NCBI RefSeq assembly: GCF_038446525.1
Contig: NZ_CP151792.1
Span: forward strand, 558,001 to 622,000
DNA: 64,000 bases
Origin: Methanolobus sp. ZRKC5
GTDB taxonomy: Archaea; Halobacteriota; Methanosarcinia; Methanosarcinales; Methanosarcinaceae
Reading direction: 5' to 3'
Shown: positions 63,873 to 64,000 of the stretch, one piece after another
How positions within the stretch are numbered: the stretch's first letter is position 1
Layout: every line of letters begins with the position of its first letter
Translations under genes and position numbers: made by a program
The notes under the pieces: generated by a model
Database searches by the model: none
What the model was told of the DNA's origin: nothing
Seen by the model: only the letters and a program-made list of their open reading frames with translations

Positions 63873-64000
63873 TCATTCGAACAGGCTCACAGGTACGACT
63901 TTACCATGGTTAGCATTCCTTTTCAAATACACTTGATAATTATCAGAATCTACTTCGAAAATAAATACGTATTCTGTTTTAAAGTAAGCCCAATATTGTG
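63873..64000 (-). CDS. 3' end of an unknown gene, start outside the window
   Basis: The minus strand is open from the window edge to a TGA at 63873-63875. The visible 41 residues include AYFKTEYVFIFEVDSDNYQV and end with VVPVSLFE. Regular strand-like composition suggests coding, but with so little sequence the call is weak. Confidence 0.4.
   Translation of the reverse strand, partial: QYWAYFKTEYVFIFEVDSDNYQVYLKRNANHGKVVPVSLFE

Overview
This window looks like chromosomal DNA of a methylotrophic methanogenic archaeon of the Methanosarcinaceae, perhaps close to Methanolobus. Supporting genes are corrinoid methyltransferases with a RamA-type activase, an Msr/MsmS-type regulator and kinase, a thermosome, diphthine synthase, HerA, DUF357 and UPF0212 proteins, pyruvoyl arginine decarboxylase, and a PGF-CTERM surface protein. 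The genus is inference. DNA is AT-rich and genes are close-packed, many with GGAGG-type ribosome binding sites.

Layout. 0-9 kb: end of a DUF1638 gene with a small membrane protein, two GNAT acetyltransferases, a polar amino acid ABC transporter (glnQ-glnP-glnH), a repeat-built acidic lipoprotein, pdaD, and a DUF1998-type helicase with a TPR tail. 9-15.2 kb: insertion-rich stretch (IS1, IS630 and IS5 family elements and a 194-bp MITE) around an FKBP isomerase and a chemoreceptor. 15.2-28.8 kb: a long minus-strand methyltransferase island. In transcription order it holds a PAS/GAF kinase, an Msr-like regulator, a fused corrinoid/methyltransferase protein, a hydantoinase-like ASKHA protein, a divergent group II chaperonin, a second methyltransferase, a RamA-like activase, a small Cys-rich protein, and an MtaA-like CoM methyltransferase with an apparent AUU start. 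29.0-29.3 kb: two tRNA genes. 29.5-37 kb: an AmrS-type radical SAM gene and a type IV pilus operon whose larger pilin carries two LamG domains. 37-44 kb: a 7TM histidine kinase with a decayed receiver tail, a PAS/GAF sensor gene split by a MITE, and a methyltransferase plus corrinoid protein pair divergent from it. 44-50.5 kb: housekeeping genes (PfkB kinase, UPF0212, DUF357, HerA, dphB, thermosome). 50.6-55.3 kb: two paralogous microproteins flanking a surface beta-propeller gene with one in-frame UGA, then an IS66-like element. 55.3-64 kb: DUF2119, TlyA-like methylase, BASS transporter, HAD phosphatase, old yellow enzyme, an HTH-molybdoenzyme-CcmABC operon, two adjacent MITEs, and small unknown genes.

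The most novel part is the 15-29 kb island. It combines all modules needed to sense a methylated substrate, demethylate it, repair the corrinoid and pass methyl to CoM, and adds two unusual partners: a dedicated chaperonin translationally coupled to a hydantoinase-like ATPase. The kinase and regulator resemble the methyl-sulfide control systems of Methanosarcina, so a methylated sulfur compound is a reasonable but untested guess for the substrate. The second clear story is a MITE family (four copies, two subfamilies) that shares 15-bp ends and 8-bp target duplications with the IS66-like element. One copy has broken a sensor gene that sits next to the second methyltransferase pair.
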